Positions 16,811-24,823 of a DNA stretch of 39,841 nucleotides are shown piece by piece. The DNA comes from Candidatus Cloacimonetes bacterium HGW-Cloacimonetes-3 (GTDB taxonomy: Bacteria > Cloacimonadota > Cloacimonadia > Cloacimonadales > Cloacimonadaceae). Positions within the stretch are counted from its first letter, which is position 1, and each line of letters begins with the position of its first letter. The stretch lies in the NCBI GenBank assembly GCA_002840645.1, contig PHBO01000010.1:20629-60469 (forward strand). The letters are read 5' to 3'. Both the position numbers and the translations under genes were made by a program. The notes under the pieces were generated by a model. It saw nothing but the letters and a program-made list of their open reading frames with translations, was not told where the DNA came from and made no database searches.

Positions 16811-17557
16811 TTATGTTCCCCGTGTTACGGATTCCGAAGTAAACAAACCTCTTTTCAGGATGGTGCTTAAGGTCAGCTTCCATTCTGCCCACACGGTTTC
16901 ATCATGGAAATCGCGTTCATTGATCATGGAGATAAGGGGAGCAAGGTATATAGCGCTGTAGCCTATTGCCAGCAGGCATTCACGCACGGCCTCGATGGGG
17001 AGTTTCACCGCTTTCCCGGTGCGCACTGCTTCCACATAGGCATCATGAAAGTGCATATTGGCACCCAGGGGACCGTGTTCAGATACATCTTTCAGGGCAT
17101 TTCTAAGGTGGGTGGCCCCATCGGCAATTTCGCGCCGTAACAGCGATGCCCATTGGGGGTTATCGTGCATCACTTCCATTAATCTGATGGGGGTATCAAT
17201 CAGCAATTCTTCCGGGGAATGATCATGCGGGTTTTCTCCGAAAATCACCGCCAGCATGGTCATGCCTTCATATTTTAGCACTGCCTCATAGAGATCAACC
17301 TTCGTGCCGAAATAATAGTGCAACATAACCTGTTTCACACCGGCAAGGCTCGCAATGGCACGGGTGGTGGTGTCCCTGAAACCTTTCTCCGAAAAAAGCT
17401 TGGTGGCAGCAATAAATATCTGCCCTGCGGGGGTTTCGGGGTCTGGAGGGCTGGGGATCTCGTTTATAATAATTGCTCCACCTCCAGCTTCGCTTAGCTT
17501 CGTATCCGGTTCTGCGCCGGAATATCTAAGGATTGTTTTGTGAATTAAATCGGACAT
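16811..17557 (-). CDS. TetR-family transcriptional regulator with long N-terminal extension
   Basis: A protein of 248 residues. The TetR helix-turn-helix covers about 45-92: IFIAATKLFSEKGFRDTTTR, then AIASLAGVKQVMLHYYFGTK and DLYEAV. The rest is a helical ligand-binding domain (MEVMHDNPQWASLLRREIAD and further), of the type with the CerR-like C-terminal domain; that subfamily call is tentative. About 44 residues precede the first HTH helix, including a Gly/Ile and Pro-rich segment, where most TetR proteins have 10-20. The start is supported by AGGAGG eight bases upstream, so the extension looks real. It is divergent from the OmpA gene at 18053 and may control that gene, itself, or both. Confidence 0.9.
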   Translation of the reverse strand: MSDLIHKTILRYSGAEPDTKLSEAGGGAIIINEIPSPPDPETPAGQIFIAATKLFSEKGFRDTTTRAIASLAGVKQVMLHYYFGTKVDLYEAVLKYEGMTMLAVIFGENPHDHSPEELLIDTPIRLMEVMHDNPQWASLLRREIADGATHLRNALKDVSEHGPLGANMHFHDAYVEAVRTGKAVKLPIEAVRECLLAIGYSAIYLAPLISMINERDFHDETVWAEWKLTLSTILKRGLFTSESVTRGT

Positions 17558-17612
17558 TTAGTCAGCCTCCTGCTTTTCAATTATGAAGAATCAACGCTAT
17601 TTCTAATGAATT

Positions 17613-17624
17613 AGTCATCTGACT
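17613..17624. promoter_or_regulatory. Palindrome AGTCA-TC-TGACT upstream of the TetR gene
   Basis: A perfect 5+2+5 palindrome 56-67 bases upstream of the TetR start codon. TetR proteins commonly bind palindromes near their own start, so this is a candidate operator. ATTGTACAAT at 17765-17774 is another perfect palindrome in the same 495-base divergent region (17558-18052), which otherwise holds no gene. Confidence 0.3.
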
Positions 17625-18007
17625 TTTTCATATATTGATATCCTAACCGGGTTTTCAAGCTAAGCCAAATATATTATCAGAGCCTGATCCTGAAGCTGTT
17701 TCGGTTAACCTGTCAGCCCCAAACATAGGCTGCATGGTTAAGCCGGCGTTATGGAGCGGTCAATATTGTACAATTTATTGGTTTCCAGAAGTTTATAATA
17801 TTCACCGGCACAAAATTTGATTTGCTTTCCCTTGCATTCTCCTTATACTGTCTATTGATAGTGTCATTTGATTAAGTCATACGATAATTGGATTCACTTA
17901 ACTGTTTTATACTGCTGTGGACAAGTTAAAGTTTTCGATGGCATATTGATATAGTGGTTCTCCGTTTCTTAGAAAAGTGGAGAAATTGGGTTTTAACCTG
18001 TTAGATT

Positions 18008-18029
18008 CCATCACAACTGTTGTAGATGG
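18008..18029. promoter_or_regulatory. Palindromic site just upstream of the OmpA gene
   Basis: CCATC-ACAAC-T-GTTGT-A-GATGG is an inverted repeat of 10 base pairs with a one-base centre and one unpaired base. It ends 24 bases before the start codon at 18053. It could be an operator (for example for the divergent TetR) or a 5' leader stem. Confidence 0.35.
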
Positions 18030-18052
18030 CTAACAATTAATTAGGAGAACAA

Positions 18053-19990
18053 ATGAAAACAAGAAGTTACCTGTTATTACTGGTGATAATGCTGATGACA
18101 TTCACCTTCGTTTATGCACAATCGAGTGGCTCTATATGGGGCTATGGAGTCGATGGCGGTATAGCCGTAGGCGACAATGCGGGAGCTGATGAAGATCTTA
18201 GCCCGAACCTACGTGCTTACATGCAGTTAGGATTAATGAATCAATTGCTTACCCGTTTCGGCGTAAGTTATGTGCCGATTGAGGCGAAGAATGTGTATTC
18301 GACACAGTTAGTAGTCGGGGATATCCGTTTTCTTTTTAGACCCATCCAGAGCCAGTATGTGGCACCTTTTCTGTATGCAGGTGTTGGTGCTTCAAAAGAT
18401 GCCCAAAGCGGAAGTTCACCCCTGATAGCAGTAATACCATTCGGGATAGGCATTCAAAGCCAGATTAGCCCGAAAGTTGCACTGGAAGTTAGCGGAGGAT
18501 ATACCTTAGCCATATCCGACAAATTGGACGACGGACGCTTACGCGCTTACAATGACCTGAATCGCATTACCAACAAAAAACATGATGGCTTCTTTGGCTT
18601 AACCGTGGGGCTGCTGTTTACTAATCCTTACGTGAAAGAAGAGCCTGCTCCCGTGGTAGTTGTGGTACCGGTTAAAGAGCCCGAAATAAATCCCAACACA
18701 ATAGATACTGATGGCGATGGGATATTTGACGGTATTGAAGTATCGAAATACAAAACAAACCCTAAAATGGCAGATACCGATATGGACGGACTGAGCGACG
18801 GTGATGAAATTGACAAGTACAAAACAAATCCCCTGATTGCAGATACCGATGGCGACGGATTGAAAGACGGCGATGAAATTACACAGTATAAAACCGACCC
18901 CAATAAAGCCGATACCGATATGGACGGACTGAACGACGGAGACGAAATTAACAAGTATCGCACCAATCCCCTGAATGCTGATACCGATGGTGACGGCTTG
19001 AAAGATGGCGTTGAAGTGATGCAGTATAAGACCGACCCCCTTAAAGCCGATACCGATATGGACGGGCTGAATGACTACGCTGAAGTAAACACTCATCACA
19101 CCGACCCCCTGAACATTGATACCGATGGCGGTGGTTTGAATGACGGTGCAGAGATTAAAGCAGGTAAAAATCCGCTTAATCCCGCTGACGACTCTAAAGA
19201 CATGTCTGCACCAAAAGTGGTTGCCCCCGTGGCACCGCCTGTGGTAGTTACCCCACCCAAACCTGATATGAGCAAGATCGACACCGATGGTGATGGCTTG
19301 ATGGACGTGGATGAAGTGCAAAAGTATCGCACCGACATCAACAAGAAAGATACAGACGGTGATGGCCTTTCAGACGGCGATGAAGTAATGAAGTACCGCA
19401 CCGATCCCTTGGTTGCTGATACCGACAAAGATGGCATATCCGATGGGCTGGAAATAAATCAATACAAAACCGATCCTTTGAAAGCCGATACTGATGGCGA
19501 TGGCTTGGATGACTATGCTGAGATCATGACCCACCGTACCAACCCGCTTAAGATAGATACTGATGGCGGCAGCATGAACGACGGTGCAGAAATTAAGTTT
19601 GGCAAGAACCCACTGGATCCCAAAGACGATCTGCTGGACATGACCAAAGGAAAGAAAGTAGTACTTGAAGGTATTATGTTCGAATCCGCAAAAGCTACTA
19701 TCAGACCGGAATCGAAAACCATTCTGACCAAAGTATATGAATCCTTACAGGCAAATCCTGATGTAACCGTTATCATTGCCGGTCATACCGACAGTGTTGG
19801 CGGAGAAGACAGCAACCGCTCACTGTCCCTTAGAAGAGCACAAGCAGTGAAAGACTGGCTGGTAGATAAGGGCGTAGACTCTGCAAGAATCAAGGTTATT
19901 GGCAAGGGCGAAGCCGAACCCATTGCAAGCAACGACACCTCAGACGGTCGTGCCAAGAACCGCAGGATCGAATTCGAGATTGAGAAATAA
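18053..19990 (+). CDS. OmpA-family outer-membrane protein with thrombospondin type 3 repeats
   Basis: A protein of 645 residues. Residues 1-22 are a signal peptide (MKTRSYLLLLVIMLMTFTFV and on to YAQ). About 25-205 form an outer-membrane beta-barrel, with strands such as QLVVGDIRFLFRPIQSQYVA. At 218-380 and 410-526 are two blocks of 7 and 5 calcium-binding thrombospondin type 3 units of 23 residues (DTDGDGLKDGDEITQYKTDP). They are joined by a Pro/Val-rich linker. About 540-645 is the OmpA peptidoglycan-binding domain, with IIAGHTDSVGG, NRSLSLRRAQAVKDWL and GRAKNRRIEFEI. It should anchor the outer membrane to the cell wall with a Ca-stiffened spacer. AGGAG precedes the start. It is divergent from a TetR gene. 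Confidence 0.95.
   Translation: MKTRSYLLLLVIMLMTFTFVYAQSSGSIWGYGVDGGIAVGDNAGADEDLSPNLRAYMQLGLMNQLLTRFGVSYVPIEAKNVYSTQLVVGDIRFLFRPIQSQYVAPFLYAGVGASKDAQSGSSPLIAVIPFGIGIQSQISPKVALEVSGGYTLAISDKLDDGRLRAYNDLNRITNKKHDGFFGLTVGLLFTNPYVKEEPAPVVVVVPVKEPEINPNTIDTDGDGIFDGIEVSKYKTNPKMADTDMDGLSDGDEIDKYKTNPLIADTDGDGLKDGDEITQYKTDPNKADTDMDGLNDGDEINKYRTNPLNADTDGDGLKDGVEVMQYKTDPLKADTDMDGLNDYAEVNTHHTDPLNIDTDGGGLNDGAEIKAGKNPLNPADDSKDMSAPKVVAPVAPPVVVTPPKPDMSKIDTDGDGLMDVDEVQKYRTDINKKDTDGDGLSDGDEVMKYRTDPLVADTDKDGISDGLEINQYKTDPLKADTDGDGLDDYAEIMTHRTNPLKIDTDGGSMNDGAEIKFGKNPLDPKDDLLDMTKGKKVVLEGIMFESAKATIRPESKTILTKVYESLQANPDVTVIIAGHTDSVGGEDSNRSLSLRRAQAVKDWLVDKGVDSARIKVIGKGEAEPIASNDTSDGRAKNRRIEFEIEK
18704..19192 (+). repeat. 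TSP3 coding repeat block 1 (seven 69-bp units)
   Basis: Seven 23-codon units in the OmpA gene. Even-numbered units open DTDMDGL and odd-numbered ones DTDGDG (the last is DTDGGGL), so the effective period is about 138 bp. The last unit ends GAEIKAGKNPLNPADD. Confidence 0.9.
19280..19630 (+). repeat. TSP3 coding repeat block 2 (five 69-bp units)
   Basis: Five units that end the same way as block 1: a DYAEIMTHRTNPLKI unit, then DTDGGSMNDGAEIKFGKNPL and DPKDD. The shared two-unit ending points to block duplication within the gene. Confidence 0.88.
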
Positions 19991-20090
19991 CGGTTAGCTC
20001 TATGAAACTAAGAAACGTAATCGATAAGTTGTCTGCGGCATGTGTCGAAGTGGTATTCATAACCTGCTTAAGATGTATGCTGATAGCAAA

Positions 20091-20148
20091 CGGGTTCCTG
20101 TCTGCAAGAGCCAGAATCACACGCAGAACAGACAGGATGTAAAACCCG
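20091..20148. repeat. Imperfect hairpin downstream of the OmpA gene
   Basis: CGGGTTCCTGTCTG (20091-20104) pairs with CAGACAGG (20129-20136) and, after a 6-base bulge, AACCCG (20143-20148). This gives 14 base pairs around a 24-base loop. It lies about 100 bases after the OmpA stop. No T-run follows, so it may be a 3' stabilising structure or a repeat remnant. Confidence 0.5.
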
Positions 20149-20195
20149 GTTGACCGGATAAATACTTGTAGATTAAGTATCATACAATAGACAGC

Positions 20196-20226
20196 AAAGC
20201 CCATACATAGTTATGGGCTTTGTTGC
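20196..20226 (+). terminator. Probable terminator after the OmpA gene
   Basis: AAAGCCCATA (20196-20205) and TATGGGCTTT (20212-20221) form a perfect 10-bp stem with a 6-base loop, followed by only a short T-rich tail (TTTGTTG). The stem is symmetrical, so it could act on either strand. The rest of 19991-20335 holds no gene. Confidence 0.55.
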
Positions 20227-20335
20227 ATATATGGCTTTGCATCTCTCTTCGCGATGGCACCATCTTGCCCTCTTCGCTTGACATAATCCCGCGCCCTAAA
20301 ATCATAGCATCAGATAAATTTACGTGGAGTTGATA

Positions 20336-21628
20336 ATGATGAATGCGACAATAAAAGACTTCCTTGCTTTTCTGGATGGAAGCAGCAGCAGGTTTCATGC
20401 CAGCCTGGAAATCCAGAACCGCTTACAAGCTGCGGGCTTTATTGCCCTTCCTGAAACGAAACCCTTCAAGCTAAAAAAGGGTGGCAAGTACTACATCTGC
20501 CGTCAGGATACAGCTGTTCTGGCATTCATCATGGGCAGCGATGCCATCGCCAAAAGCGGAGTGAACCTTGCTGCCAGCCATATAGACTGCCCATCTTTAA
20601 AGCTTAAGCTGAACAGCGTCAAAAGAGATAAAGGCGTGGCGCGTTGCGGAGTGGAAGTTTATAGTGGAATAGATGTTAATGGCGGCGGGATAATGCATAC
20701 TTGGACAGACAGAGAACTTTCAATTGCCGGAAAAGTGCTGATTAGAACCATGAACGGCTATAGGACAGAGTTCGTTGATTTCAGGAAACCTCTTGCGATT
20801 ATCCCCAATATCGCCATTCACCTGAACAGAGAAGTAAATAAAGGCTTTCAATACAATCGGCAAACCCATCTGCAGGCAATCTTAAGCGTTAAGGAAAGTA
20901 GCGGTAATCCGCTTCTAGAGCTACTTGCCAAAAAGCTGAAAGTGAAAGCTGAGCAAATCTGCGACAGCGAGCTGTATTTATACGATCCCACTCCTGCTGC
21001 ATTGATTGGCATAGAGGGTGAAATGGTAAGTGCCCAGGGTTTAGACAACCTTGCCATGACTCATGCCATTTTAACAGCTTTGATAGCAGCCAAACAGCCA
21101 AAGCAAACCGTAATGGGTGTATTCTACGACCACGAGGAAATTGGCAGCCAGACTCCTCAGGGAGCGATGTCTTCGCTGCTTGGCGAAGTGCTGGAACGCC
21201 TTTGCCTTAGCCAAAGTGCGTCGCGGGAGGATTACTACCTTGCCCTGCGTAATAGTTTTATGATAAGTGCGGATATGGCACATGCTTACCATCCGTCTTA
21301 TCCTGAAAAATACGATCCTGACTACTCGCCTTATATGAACAAGGGAATAGTTATCAAGCTTAACGCCAACCACCGCTATGCCTCTACAACCGAGAGCAGT
21401 GCCCGCTTTATAGCCTTGTGCGATGCAGCAAAAGTGCCTTATCAGAAGTTCCTGGTGCGCAGTGACATGCCCTGCGGCAGCACAGTAGGCCCCATCGTTT
21501 CCGCACAGCTTGGCATGGAAACCGTGGATATTGGCAACCCCATCTGGGCAATGCACTCCATCAGGGAAACCGGCGGTACGCTTGACCACCTGTATTTGGT
21601 GAAGGCTTTGGAGAAGTACTTCGGATAG
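20336..21628 (+). CDS. apeB: M18-family aminopeptidase
   Basis: A protein of 430 residues from the ATG at 20336 (a second ATG follows at once; a GTG at 20324 lies inside the ribosome-binding site TGGAG and is not used here). It matches M18 aminopeptidases throughout. NLAASHIDCPSLKLK (77-91) supplies the first zinc His (H82) and Asp (D84). YDHEEIGSQTPQGAMSS has the catalytic Glu pair, DMAHAYHPSYPEKYD the next ligands, and VRSDMPCGSTVGPI the final conserved block. These cytoplasmic, dodecameric zinc enzymes remove N-terminal residues (acidic or neutral) from peptides. The stop codon lies at the start of a direct repeat (21625-21680) that recurs after the next gene. Confidence 0.95.
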   Translation: MMNATIKDFLAFLDGSSSRFHASLEIQNRLQAAGFIALPETKPFKLKKGGKYYICRQDTAVLAFIMGSDAIAKSGVNLAASHIDCPSLKLKLNSVKRDKGVARCGVEVYSGIDVNGGGIMHTWTDRELSIAGKVLIRTMNGYRTEFVDFRKPLAIIPNIAIHLNREVNKGFQYNRQTHLQAILSVKESSGNPLLELLAKKLKVKAEQICDSELYLYDPTPAALIGIEGEMVSAQGLDNLAMTHAILTALIAAKQPKQTVMGVFYDHEEIGSQTPQGAMSSLLGEVLERLCLSQSASREDYYLALRNSFMISADMAHAYHPSYPEKYDPDYSPYMNKGIVIKLNANHRYASTTESSARFIALCDAAKVPYQKFLVRSDMPCGSTVGPIVSAQLGMETVDIGNPIWAMHSIRETGGTLDHLYLVKALEKYFG

Positions 21629-21680
21629 TGGAAAAGTGGAAGAGTGAAAGAGTGAAACAAGCGTGGAGATTTAGTTGCAG
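21625..21680 (+). repeat. Direct repeat 1 flanking the four-helix-bundle gene
   Basis: It opens ATAGTGGAAAAGTGGAA, runs through AGTGAAACAAG and ends TTAGTTGCAGGG. The same order of words occurs at 22075-22121 with an 8-base deletion. It starts in the TAG stop of apeB. Confidence 0.8.
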
Positions 21681-21712
21681 GGGGTGGAGTTTGTTCATAT
21701 CAGAGAGCAGTG

Positions 21713-22078
21713 ATGTATAATTACCGTGATATGTCACTATGGCAAGTGAGTATGGAACTTTATGTGGATATTCACCGCTGCACTCAGACCTTCCCAAAAT
21801 TTGAACAGTATGAGCTTGCCGCGCATATCAGAAAGACAGCACTATCCATTCCATCAAACATTGCTGAAGGCTCTGGCAGAAAGACTACTAAAGAATACCT
21901 TAGATTTTTAGATATCGCCAATGGCTCATTATCCGAGTTTGAGACACAGCTTGAAGCTGCCAACCGGCTTGGTTATATTCAAGATATAATGCCCTATATT
22001 AGTAAAATAGCGCAGATTAGAAGCATGCTCTCAGGATTATGCAGGTCTTTAGCAGCAAAGATAAATACAGTGCAATAG
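21713..22078 (+). CDS. Four-helix-bundle protein (23S rRNA intervening-sequence protein family)
   Basis: A protein of 121 residues from the ATG at 21713 (a GTG stands just before it at 21710). YNYRDMSLWQVSMELYVDIH, LAAHIRKTALSIPSNIAEGS, KEYLRFLDIANGSLSEFETQ and LEAANRLGYI are the hallmarks of the TIGR02436 four-helix bundle. This family was first found inside rRNA intervening sequences and is now known as a common, often repeat-associated stand-alone gene. Its function is not established; it is basic and may bind nucleic acid. The ribosome-binding site is weak. Its stop codon begins direct repeat 2, and apeB's stop begins direct repeat 1, so the gene looks like an inserted or duplicated cassette. 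No reverse transcriptase or transposase is nearby. Confidence 0.9.
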   Translation: MYNYRDMSLWQVSMELYVDIHRCTQTFPKFEQYELAAHIRKTALSIPSNIAEGSGRKTTKEYLRFLDIANGSLSEFETQLEAANRLGYIQDIMPYISKIAQIRSMLSGLCRSLAAKINTVQ

Positions 22079-22121
22079 TGGAAAAGTGGAAAAGTGAAAC
22101 AAGGTGATAGACTTAGTTGCA
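22075..22121 (+). repeat. Direct repeat 2 flanking the four-helix-bundle gene
   Basis: It opens ATAGTGGAAAAGTGGAA, continues AAGTGAAACAAG and ends CTTAGTTGCATGG, the counterpart of 21625-21680. Its first part (22078-22100) also pairs with the inverted copy at 22191-22213. Confidence 0.8.
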
Positions 22122-22190
22122 TGGTTGATGATTATATAGATGCTCTGAAAGTGACATATGTTATGTTACAACACTCTATGTCCACACTGT

Positions 22191-22213
22191 GTTTCACTCT
22201 TCCACTTTTCCAC
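22191..22213 (-). repeat. Inverted copy of the flanking repeat
   Basis: GTTTCACTCTTCCACTTTTC plus CAC is the reverse complement of the repeat core, 22 of 23 against both 21627-21649 and 22078-22100. With repeat 2 it could form a 23-bp stem with a 90-base loop, 45 bases before the DUF1015 start. The gap 22079-22258 holds no gene. Confidence 0.78.
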
Positions 22214-22258
22214 CCTTCCACCAATGATAAATAAATAAGAATATACAAGGAGACCATA

Positions 22259-23509
22259 ATGGCGACTTTTAAGCCTTTCAAAGCAGTTCGACCCCTACCT
22301 GATAAAGCCAAAGACATCGCCTCCCTACCCTACGACGTAATGGATTCCGACGAAGCCCGCACTGAAGTAGCAAAGAACCCTTTAAGCTTTCTGCATGTGG
22401 AAAAGCCAGAGATAGACCTGCCCAAAGGCACCGGTTTATATGACCCCGCAGTGTATGCCAAAGCCAAGGAAAACCTGTATAACTACATGTTAAACGGACA
22501 CATGCGGCAGGATACCAAGCCTATGTTTTACGTGTACCGCCAGATTATGGATGGAAGAGCGCAGATTGGTTTGGTCGGCTTGGCTTCTGTGGATGAATAC
22601 ATGGACGGCATAATTAAGAAACACGAGCTTACCCGTGCCGAAAAGGAAGCAGACCGCATCAAGCACGTGGATGCCTGCGATGCACACCCTTCTCCCGTGT
22701 TTTTCACCTATCGCCATCAGGCGGTTATCGACAGCACTGTTGCCAAAGTAATGGCTGCCAAAGCCCCGGAATATGACTTTGTTAGTGATGACGGCATCGC
22801 CCACAGCCTCTGGACGATGGACAACCCCGCGGATATAGCAACCATCCAGGCTGAGTTTACCAAGCTGCCATACCTGTATGTGGCAGATGGTCACCACCGC
22901 ACCGCCAGCGCTGCCAAAGTAGGCTTGCTGCGCCGTGAGCAGTATCCGGATTACACCGGCGAGGAAGAGTTTAACTTCTTTATGACCGTGATCTTCCCGG
23001 ATAACCAACTGAAGATATTTGATTACAATCGTGCCGTGAAAGACTTGCATGGCAACAGCAAGCAAGAATTCTTAAGCAAGGTTGCTGCCAAATGGGAAGT
23101 AAGCCCTATCCCCTCCGGAACAGATTTCGCCCCTACAAAGCTGCATCAAGTAAGCATGTATCTGGATGGCGAGTGGTATCACATCAGCCCCAAAGCCGGC
23201 ACCTGGAACGAAGCCAATGTGGTGGAGAACCTCGATGTAAGCATCCTGCAAAGCAACCTGCTGGAACCCATTTTGGACATTAAAGACCCCCGCCGTGATA
23301 CAAGGATAGATTTCATTGGTGGCATCCGCGGGCTTAGCGAGCTGGTGAAACGTGTGGACAGCGGACGTGAAGCAGTAGCCTTTGCCATGTTCCCCACCTC
23401 GATGGACGAACTAATAGGCATCGCCGATGCAGGCGAGATAATGCCTCCCAAATCCACCTGGTTCGAGCCTAAACTACGCAGCGGACTCTTTATCCACCTG
23501 CTTAAATAA
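22259..23509 (+). CDS. DUF1015 family protein
   Basis: A protein of 416 residues with an AAGGAG site before the ATG. FKPFKAVRPLPDKAKDIASL and PYDVMDSDEAR at the N-terminus are the DUF1015 signature. KKHELTRAEKEADRIKHVDA and LYVADGHHRTASAAKVGLL with LLEPILDIKDPR follow in the usual order. The family is widespread; the ADGHHR motif is similar to ParB/Srx-type nucleotide-binding folds, and members have been linked to serine phosphorylation with ATP or related chemistry, though the role here is not clear. It is cytoplasmic. Its TAA stop shares a base with the rimO start (TAATG), so the two are translationally coupled. Confidence 0.9.
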   Translation: MATFKPFKAVRPLPDKAKDIASLPYDVMDSDEARTEVAKNPLSFLHVEKPEIDLPKGTGLYDPAVYAKAKENLYNYMLNGHMRQDTKPMFYVYRQIMDGRAQIGLVGLASVDEYMDGIIKKHELTRAEKEADRIKHVDACDAHPSPVFFTYRHQAVIDSTVAKVMAAKAPEYDFVSDDGIAHSLWTMDNPADIATIQAEFTKLPYLYVADGHHRTASAAKVGLLRREQYPDYTGEEEFNFFMTVIFPDNQLKIFDYNRAVKDLHGNSKQEFLSKVAAKWEVSPIPSGTDFAPTKLHQVSMYLDGEWYHISPKAGTWNEANVVENLDVSILQSNLLEPILDIKDPRRDTRIDFIGGIRGLSELVKRVDSGREAVAFAMFPTSMDELIGIADAGEIMPPKSTWFEPKLRSGLFIHLLK

Positions 23510-24822
23510 TGAAGAAATTCTATCTGGAAAGCCTCGGTTGTGCCAAGAACCTGGTGGATAGCGAGCACTTTGCTTCCATCCTTGGTGCAGCAGGCTATCA
23601 GCTAACGGACGACGTGATCGGTGCCGACATAGTATTCATCAACAGCTGTGCCTTCCTAAGCAGTGCCCTGGAAGAGCTGGAAGCAGTGATAGACACGGCT
23701 GTGGAACTAAAAGAGGAAGGCAAGGTAAGCACGGTGATAGTCAGCGGATGCGTAATGAACCGCCATGCAGATACATTCAAGGAGACATACCCCGAGGTTG
23801 ATCATTGGATAGCACTGAAGGATTTCGATGCGCTGGCAGGCATCCTATGCATCGATAACACGCAGGACAGAACTCAGCTGGAACCCGGCTTCCATGCTTA
23901 CCTGCGCATCAGCGACGGCTGTGAAAACCATTGTTCTTACTGCAAAATCCCTTCCATCCGCGGTGCGCTGCAAAGCATCCCGATAGAGGACTTGGTAGCG
24001 GAGGCAAGGATGCTGGCAAAGCGTCCCGTGCCAAATGCCAAAGGCTTTATCATGTATCCCAAGGAGCTTATCCTTATCGCGCAGGATAGCTGCCTGTATG
24101 GCATGGATATCTATGGAAGGCAAGCTCTGCCGGAGCTGATCGCCAAACTGCACCAGATCGATGGCTTTAGCTGGATTCGCCTGATGTACCTGCACCCGGA
24201 TCACTTCCTTACCGAATGGCTACCGCTTTTTAAGCAATACCCCAAGCTGTTGCCTTACTTCGAGATACCCATCCAGCACAGCGAAACACATTTACTAAAA
24301 GCCATGAACCGCCAAAAAGGCAGAGAGGAGCTTATCAGTCTGTTCGATACTATAAAGCAAGAACTGCCCGATGCGGTGCTCCGTACTACCTTGATAACCG
24401 GTTTCCCCGGCGAGACTACCAAGGATGAAAACGCTTTAAAGAAGTTTCTGGAGCGCGTGCCATTGCTTCACATGGGCACCTTTGCCTATTCTCCCGAGGA
24501 CGGCACTCCCGCTTTTTATTTCCCGGAGCGTCCCAGCCCGATAACCGCTGAACGCCGCCAGAACAGAATCGAGAGTCTGTGGTACCAGATGCAGGAAGAA
24601 CGCCTGCAAGCTTATGTGGATACAAAGGTTAGCGTCTTAGTGGAAGAAGCAGTAGAAGGGAAGAAAGGCGAGTACAGGGGCAGAGCATGGTTTCAGGCAC
24701 CGGAGATTGATGGCGAAACCATCATCAACGCCAGAAGCTTGCAAATCGGCAGCATCGTGGATGTGATTATCGACGATGTGATCGGCAACACCCTGTTTGC
24801 CAGCCTAATAAATGAGGATTAA
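23509..24822 (+). CDS. rimO: Ribosomal protein S12 methylthiotransferase RimO
   Basis: A protein of 437 residues. The N-terminal MTTase domain has C11 (ESLGCAKNLVDSEH), C47 (INSCAFL) and C81 (VSGCVMN), which bind the auxiliary cluster. The radical SAM motif is ISDGCENHCSYCKIPSIRG with C138, C142 and C145, and the PSIRG tail points to RimO rather than MiaB. VLRTTLITGFPGET and the C-terminal TRAM domain (VLVEEAVEGKKGEYRGRAWF) complete the family architecture. It methylthiolates the conserved aspartate of ribosomal protein S12. It is coupled to the DUF1015 gene upstream and ends one base before the trpS start. Confidence 0.96.
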   Translation: MKKFYLESLGCAKNLVDSEHFASILGAAGYQLTDDVIGADIVFINSCAFLSSALEELEAVIDTAVELKEEGKVSTVIVSGCVMNRHADTFKETYPEVDHWIALKDFDALAGILCIDNTQDRTQLEPGFHAYLRISDGCENHCSYCKIPSIRGALQSIPIEDLVAEARMLAKRPVPNAKGFIMYPKELILIAQDSCLYGMDIYGRQALPELIAKLHQIDGFSWIRLMYLHPDHFLTEWLPLFKQYPKLLPYFEIPIQHSETHLLKAMNRQKGREELISLFDTIKQELPDAVLRTTLITGFPGETTKDENALKKFLERVPLLHMGTFAYSPEDGTPAFYFPERPSPITAERRQNRIESLWYQMQEERLQAYVDTKVSVLVEEAVEGKKGEYRGRAWFQAPEIDGETIINARSLQIGSIVDVIIDDVIGNTLFASLINED

Positions 24823-24823
24823 G

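Noticed and set aside
18599..19321. Long antisense frames inside the OmpA gene (240 and 112 codons)
   Set aside because: They mirror the 69-bp coding repeats of the sense gene, which keep all frames open; the sense strand has signal peptide, domains and ribosome-binding site.
19896..20204. Minus-strand frame of 102 codons over the OmpA 3' end
   Set aside because: It overlaps the OmpA C-terminal domain and the downstream hairpin and has no start signal.
21713..22078. Four-helix protein as the accessory (Avd-like) subunit of a diversity-generating retroelement
   Set aside because: No reverse transcriptase, template repeat or variable repeat is present in the window.
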